A stretch of DNA of 14,388 nt from Deltaproteobacteria bacterium (GTDB taxonomy: Bacteria > UBA10199 > SPLOWO2-01-44-7), in assembly GCA_016203765.1 (NCBI GenBank), contig JACQMB010000069.1, positions 1 to 14,388 of the forward strand, written 5' to 3'. Of the stretch, positions 13,850-14,388 are shown in pieces. Numbering within the stretch: the first letter of the stretch is position 1; each line of letters starts with the position of its first letter. Below the pieces are notes generated by a model. The model was not told where the DNA came from, made no database searches, and saw only the letters and a program-made list of their open reading frames with translations. The translations under genes and the position numbers were made by a program.

Positions 13850-14299
13850 ATGGTTCAAAAGAACATCCAAATCAAGGCCCCCATCCAAACGGTCTTTGAC
13901 TGCGTTACCGACTTTGAGTCCTACCCCAAATTCCTTCCCGACATGAAAAAGACCAAGGTAGTCTGGATCGACGACAACCAAATGGAGGTCAATTTCCATC
14001 TGAATTTAATCAAGGAGATCTCCTACACGTTGTTGATTGATCTGGATCCGCCGCAGGGGGTTTATTGGAAACTTAAGAGCGGTGATCTGATGAAGAAAAA
14101 CTGCGGGAGCTGGGAGCTGAAAATGATCGATGATTATTTAACGCAGGCGGCCTATGCGATTGACATTGAATTCGGCCTCTGGGTCCCGAAAACCATCACC
14201 CAGACCTTGATTGAAAAAAGCCTGCCGCAGACCTTGAAGCAATTTAAGAAACAGGCCGAAAAACTCTTCAAGAAGAAGGGGTCAACGCTTGAAAGTTGA
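13850..14299 (+). CDS. SRPBCC / Coq10-RatA-like START-domain protein
   Basis: The 149-aa product has the start of a polyketide cyclase/START-like fold: IKAPIQTVFDCVTDFESYPKFLPDMKK (residues 8-34, shown to 27 of that block by the FDxVxDFxxYPxFLP pattern). A beta-rich middle follows, with a long C-terminal helix (about 114-142). Relatives bind hydrophobic ligands such as quinone or act as the RatA toxin; which applies here is unknown. The length is typical. The ATG lies three bases after the glpX stop with no Shine-Dalgarno, so translation is probably coupled. The last codons and stop fall within the left arm of a perfect 30-bp inverted repeat, so the final residues (KGSTLES) are repeat-derived and the native C-terminus may have been altered. 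Confidence 0.82.
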   Translation: MVQKNIQIKAPIQTVFDCVTDFESYPKFLPDMKKTKVVWIDDNQMEVNFHLNLIKEISYTLLIDLDPPQGVYWKLKSGDLMKKNCGSWELKMIDDYLTQAAYAIDIEFGLWVPKTITQTLIEKSLPQTLKQFKKQAEKLFKKKGSTLES

Positions 14300-14353
14300 A
14301 AATGCGGTCCTTTTGTCAATGAGGCATTTTCAACTTTCAAGCGTTGACCCCTT
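14276..14353. repeat. Perfect 30-bp inverted repeat at the gene end
   Basis: The left arm (14276-14305, starting AAGGGGTCAACGC) is exactly complementary to the right arm (14324-14353), with an 18-base loop. The arm contains CTTGAAA-GTTGAAA, two near-copies of a 7-base unit. No T-run follows on either strand, so a plain intrinsic terminator is not indicated, though the hairpin could still block readthrough. Confidence 0.85.
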
Positions 14354-14388
14354 GGTAGCGCGCCAGGGCCAGCAGGGGAAAATAATAG
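14337..14388 (-). CDS. Possible C-terminus of a convergent gene, cut by the window edge
   Basis: One minus-strand frame entering from the right edge reads YYFPLLALARYQGVNA and then stops within the right arm of the inverted repeat. The composition looks protein-like, but only 16 codons are visible and no family can be named. Convergent gene ends sharing a hairpin would be a natural arrangement. Confidence 0.3.
   Translation of the reverse strand, partial: YYFPLLALARYQGVNA

Noticed and set aside
14152..14340. Minus-strand open frame over the end of the START-like gene
   Set aside because: It is antisense to a well-supported gene and its composition is that of a shadow frame.

Overview
The window suggests a Gram-negative bacterium, probably an uncultured deltaproteobacterial or myxobacterial-like lineage. 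The evidence is an OmpA-family envelope protein, a second short outer-membrane-barrel-like protein, and a secreted protein with a Cys + transmembrane + basic C-terminal tail resembling MYXO-CTERM sorting signals. This placement is inference; no marker gene here fixes the taxon. There are no rRNA, tRNA, CRISPR, phage or transposase genes.

Layout. (1) Positions 1-5207 hold one tight plus-strand operon for a lipoate-dependent 2-oxoacid dehydrogenase complex: E2 (cut by the window edge), E3, the octanoyltransferase LipB, E1 alpha and E1 beta. Neighbours overlap or lie 17 bases apart. LipB would start lipoylation of the E2 encoded two genes upstream. A weak hairpin plus T-run follows E1 beta. (2) Positions 5314-7972 hold two overlapping genes: an unrecognised protein with an HEGLH motif, and a secreted protein with a probable beta-helix core, a Pro/Glu-rich stalk and a C-terminal sorting tail. 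(3) A short minus-strand barrel-like gene (7928-8413) overlaps the end of the previous gene tail to tail. (4) An OmpA-family gene (8524-9864) sits behind a good sigma70-like promoter placed almost on its start codon. (5) Positions 9863-10397 form a gene-free element with 19-bp perfect terminal inverted repeats and several nested hairpins, ending 44 bases before recG. (6) Then come recG, a 330-base gap with two strong palindromes, a class II fructose-1,6-bisphosphatase (glpX) and an SRPBCC/Coq10-like gene. The last gene ends inside a perfect 30-bp inverted repeat, against what may be the tail of a convergent gene.

Main oddities. Tandem 7-base repeats lie inside coding sequence, in both interdomain linkers of E2 and in one loop of LipB. 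A one-unit change would shift the frame, and in lipB both other frames stop before the catalytic Cys codon. The other notable structures are the 535-bp palindrome-rich element before recG and the 30-bp inverted repeat that supplies stop codons to both flanking frames. I found no obvious defence or biosynthetic system; the novelty here is repeat biology and envelope proteins.
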